Assembly (NCBI GenBank): GCA_025449775.1
Contig: JANWIS010000028.1
Coordinates: 1 to 9,378 of the forward strand
DNA length: 9,378 bases
Reading direction: 5' to 3'
From: Ignavibacteriaceae bacterium
GTDB lineage: Bacteria > Bacteroidota > Ignavibacteria > Ignavibacteriales > Ignavibacteriaceae
Position numbers and translations under genes: made by a program. The notes under the pieces are model-generated. The model was not told where the DNA came from, did not search any database, and saw only the letters and a list, made by a program, of their open reading frames with translations. Positions 7,279 to 9,378 of this stretch are shown here, in pieces. The first letter of the stretch is position 1, and the number at the start of each line of letters is the position of its first letter.

Positions 7279-7310
7279 CAAATATATTCAACCTGAAAGA
7301 GAACTTCAAT
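7279..7310 (-). promoter_or_regulatory. Bacteroidetes-type promoter for the aldehyde dehydrogenase gene
   Basis: On the minus strand a perfect TAnnTTTG box (TATATTTG, 7279-7286) lies 20 bases after ATTG (7307-7310). This matches the known Bacteroidetes primary-sigma pattern of a TTG element about 19-21 bases before TAnnTTTG. Transcription would start a few bases downstream, giving a leader of about 20 bases that contains the AGGAG site. A 6-base inverted repeat (7307-7322) overlaps the upstream element. Confidence 0.65.
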
Positions 7311-7334
7311 TTTGAGAAATTGATGGAAGAATAA

Positions 7335-8087
7335 TTACAGTGTATTTCTAAGCCTGGTAAGCCCTGTTTTACTTACAGGTAATTGTTTGTTGTTTTTCAA
7401 AATAATCTGGTAGGATTCTTTGCCAGTCTGCTCAAGATGTTGAATGAAATCCACATTTATGAGGTACGAACGATGTATCCTGATGAAGTTGTTTTCATTA
7501 AGATGATTCTCAAAAAACTTCATCGTTTTCTGTTTGAGGAATCTGCCCTGGTCGCAATTGATCATTACATAATCATCTTGTGCTTCAATCCATTTTATAG
7601 TCCCGACCGGGATGATTGAAATTTTAGCGCCTTCTTTAATCACAATTCTTTCCAAGTACTCAATCTTCTGATCATTATGCTCGATGATATTTTTAATTAC
7701 TGAATCGTGTTCAAACTTGTCGTGCAGGTAATTAAAAGATTTTTTCAAAGCATCATTGAACCGGTCTTCAGGGAATGGTTTTAGAAGATAATCAGCAGCA
7801 TTAACTTCAAATGCTTTAATTGCATAATGATCGAATGCCGTTGTAAAAATTATTACAGGTGGTTCTTCTAAAAGTTCGAGCATTTCAAATCCGCTTATCT
7901 TCGGCATCTGAATATCCAGGAAAATAATATCAGGCTTGAGCTCGTTTATTTTTTTTATTGCATCAAAGCCGTTTGAACATTCAGCAAGTATTTCAACTTC
8001 AGGATGTTTCTTTAGATATCCTTTGGTAATCTCTCTCGCTAATTTCTCGTCGTCTATTATTATTGCAGTTACTTTAGTTTTTTTCAT
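7335..8087 (-). CDS. LytTR-family two-component response regulator
   Basis: 250-residue DNA-binding regulator. Residues 1-120 form a CheY-like receiver: acidic Asp12-Asp13, phospho-acceptor Asp58 in IIFLDIQMPKISG, Thr82-Thr83, and Lys103 in LLKPF. A linker of about 25 residues leads to a LytTR domain (147-248) with the typical IKWIEAQDDYVMI and FIRIHRSYLINVDFI segments that in this family contact DNA as direct-repeat sites. The ATG at 8085-8087 is chosen; the TTG one codon upstream is less likely. It lies 5 bases after the stop of the histidine kinase gene, its obvious partner, with no Shine-Dalgarno sequence, so translation probably depends on the upstream gene. LytTR regulators often control envelope or autolysis genes; the LiaF-like neighbour supports an envelope-stress role. 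Targets cannot be read from this window. Confidence 0.93.
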   Translation of the reverse strand: MKKTKVTAIIIDDEKLAREITKGYLKKHPEVEILAECSNGFDAIKKINELKPDIIFLDIQMPKISGFEMLELLEEPPVIIFTTAFDHYAIKAFEVNAADYLLKPFPEDRFNDALKKSFNYLHDKFEHDSVIKNIIEHNDQKIEYLERIVIKEGAKISIIPVGTIKWIEAQDDYVMINCDQGRFLKQKTMKFFENHLNENNFIRIHRSYLINVDFIQHLEQTGKESYQIILKNNKQLPVSKTGLTRLRNTL

Positions 8088-8092
8088 CAAAA

Positions 8093-9166
8093 TTAATTTT
8101 TTATTTCCGGTTGATCTGTTACTGGAATAAATAATGTCACGTTAAAAATACCTTTTTCTTTTTTTACTTCCATAAGGTCATTTCGCTGATAAAGTAAATT
8201 TAATCTTTCATATATATTCTTCAATCCGACTCCTGTTCCTTTTCTCGGTTTGGCCGCTTCATCAAAATTATTCTGAAGTTCAATCTTTAAATATGCTTCA
8301 TCGAAACTGCATTTAAGTGTTAGATGAACTTTATCGAGAGTTTCGTAAACGGCATGTTTAATTACATTTTCAAAAAGAGGCTGCAAGATCATATTTGGTA
8401 TTTCTGCTTTATTACAATCTTCTTTAATATTTTCTGAGTAACTGAATTTGTCTTCGAAACGTATTTTTTCAATATCCAGGTACAAACGGATGTTCTTCAT
8501 CTCTTCACTGAGCTTATTTTTTTCTCTTTCGTTTGTGGCAAGAATATACCTTAGGAAATCTGCAAGCTTTATTATCATTTCCTTTGCTTTTCTAGGATCG
8601 ATTTCCGTTAATGCACTCATCGAGTTCAAGCTGTTAAAAATAAAATGAGGATTTATCTGGAACTTAAGAGATTTTAATTCTGCCTGTGTTATCAGGTTTT
8701 TTAACTCTGATTCTTTAACAGCTCTTTCCTGAGATTCAGAATAATATGAAACAATGTAGTAGAAAGAAACAACAACAGAATAAAGCATCAGACCAACAAG
8801 GAACCTCCAGAGAATTGTATAATAAAAATAATTTTCATATGTATCTTCGAATCCTAAGAGCAGAACCATGAAGGCATAAATAAGCAGCATCCAGATTACT
8901 GAAGAAATTGTTGCTGTGATTATGTGACTGATTAAAACTTTTAAAAGTGAGTTCTGCTCAATGGAAATATACTTTGCAGGATAATGCCAGATGATTGTTA
9001 GTCCGCATAAAATTATTGCAGAAACTAAACTTTCGACAATTGCAGAGTTAAAATCAAGCTTCAGTCCAAAATAAAGAACGAAGAAACTGATTAAAGCATA
9101 TGAAACAGAGTAGAGCAGAAGGATGGTAAGATTCCTTAAACTCCTTAATATAGGATTATCTTGCAT
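8093..9166 (-). CDS. Membrane sensor histidine kinase, LytS/YehU-like (His_kinase family)
   Basis: 357 residues. The first 142 contain about four hydrophobic membrane helices (roughly 13-34, 43-60, 76-104, 117-142) with only short loops, so sensing is probably within the membrane or through a partner protein. A short coiled linker (143-165) leads to the His_kinase domain: LKFQINPHFIFNSLNS (167-182) with phospho-acceptor His174, then the ATPase region with the N-box PLFENVIKHA (263-272) and the G-box GTGVGLKNIYERL (310-322). The usual DNG of the G1 box is replaced by QNN (298-300). The gene starts 12 bases after the stop of the LiaF-like gene and ends 5 bases before the LytTR regulator, its likely phosphorylation partner. 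No Shine-Dalgarno sequence precedes the ATG. Confidence 0.92.
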   Translation of the reverse strand: MQDNPILRSLRNLTILLLYSVSYALISFFVLYFGLKLDFNSAIVESLVSAIILCGLTIIWHYPAKYISIEQNSLLKVLISHIITATISSVIWMLLIYAFMVLLLGFEDTYENYFYYTILWRFLVGLMLYSVVVSFYYIVSYYSESQERAVKESELKNLITQAELKSLKFQINPHFIFNSLNSMSALTEIDPRKAKEMIIKLADFLRYILATNEREKNKLSEEMKNIRLYLDIEKIRFEDKFSYSENIKEDCNKAEIPNMILQPLFENVIKHAVYETLDKVHLTLKCSFDEAYLKIELQNNFDEAAKPRKGTGVGLKNIYERLNLLYQRNDLMEVKKEKGIFNVTLFIPVTDQPEIKN

Positions 9167-9178
9167 TGATTAAAGAGT

Positions 9179-9378
9179 TTAAAGATAAGTTTTGATTTCA
9201 CCGCCACCAAACATCGCCAACCCTTTAACGTGAAGTGTTCTTGTCTGGTCTATCACAACAATTGGGTTCCTGATACTCTTATTTGAAAATCCACCAAGCA
9301 GTGAAGTCACATTAACAACAATATTCCATTCTTTCGGGACGATGATTGTAGTTCCGCCGAAAATACAAAGTACATCAA
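9179..9378 (-). CDS. LiaF-like / cell-wall-active antibiotics response C-terminal domain protein, partial
   Basis: The gene enters from the right edge and ends at TAA 9179-9181; 65 complete C-terminal residues are visible. They show the repeated glycine turns of LiaF-type beta-solenoid domains: IFGGTTIIVPKEWNIVV, then SLLGGFSNKS, then LAMFGGGEIKTYL at the end. Family knowledge: LiaF in Firmicutes restrains the LiaSR cell-wall-stress system, and related proteins in Bacteroidota commonly sit beside LytTR two-component genes. Its N-terminal part, likely with membrane helices (DUF5668-like), is outside the window. It precedes the histidine kinase by 12 bases on the same strand, so it is probably the first or an upstream gene of this operon and may modulate the kinase. 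Confidence 0.8.
   Translation of the reverse strand, partial: DVLCIFGGTTIIVPKEWNIVVNVTSLLGGFSNKSIRNPIVVIDQTRTLHVKGLAMFGGGEIKTYL

Noticed and set aside
8088..8090. TTG as start of the LytTR regulator
   Set aside because: An ATG follows directly and gives the normal receiver N-terminus.
1..9378. CRISPR array, insertion sequence, tRNA or rRNA genes
   Set aside because: No spaced direct repeats, transposase motifs, terminal repeats or RNA-gene signatures were seen on either strand.

Overview
The window is AT-rich, densely packed bacterial chromosome with short intergenic gaps. Several features suggest the Bacteroidota/Ignavibacteriota (FCB) lineage: a GldC homologue, a LytTR regulator paired with a His_kinase-type sensor and a LiaF-like protein, a promoter of the Bacteroidetes type (ATTG, 20 bases, TATATTTG), and start codons that mostly lack a Shine-Dalgarno sequence. 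I favour an Ignavibacteria-like organism, but no phylogenetic marker gene is present, so this is an inference.

Layout. (1) 1-592, plus strand: the C-terminal end of a staphylococcal-nuclease-like protein, then gldC. (2) 3990-601, minus strand: a BadF/NagK-type amino-sugar kinase, an AmpG-like MFS permease whose start overlaps the kinase stop, and a predicted lipoprotein of the PQQ-dependent sugar (sorbosone-type) dehydrogenase family. (3) 4144-5640, plus strand: a cysteine-desulfurase-like class V aminotransferase-fold enzyme, transcribed divergently from the kinase. (4) 7254-5662, minus strand: a CoA-acylating aldehyde dehydrogenase with its own promoter and a good Shine-Dalgarno sequence. 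(5) 9378-7335, minus strand: the C-terminal end of a LiaF-like protein, a membrane histidine kinase and a LytTR response regulator, packed as an operon.

How the genes fit together. The kinase and permease look like part of cell-wall amino-sugar recycling: the permease would import a muropeptide or sugar and the kinase would phosphorylate the GlcNAc or MurNAc released. The LiaF-like/kinase/LytTR set looks like an envelope-stress sensing module. The aldehyde dehydrogenase would interconvert an aldehyde and its acyl-CoA; its C-terminal tail resembles a microcompartment encapsulation peptide, but no shell gene is in view. The aminotransferase-fold enzyme has cysteine-desulfurase hallmarks but no iron-sulfur assembly partner nearby.

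Most of the window is ordinary housekeeping and accessory metabolism. I see no mobile element, CRISPR array, RNA gene or clearly novel multi-gene system. The points most worth a second look are the aldehyde dehydrogenase tail, the altered active site of the desulfurase-like enzyme, and three corrected start codons.
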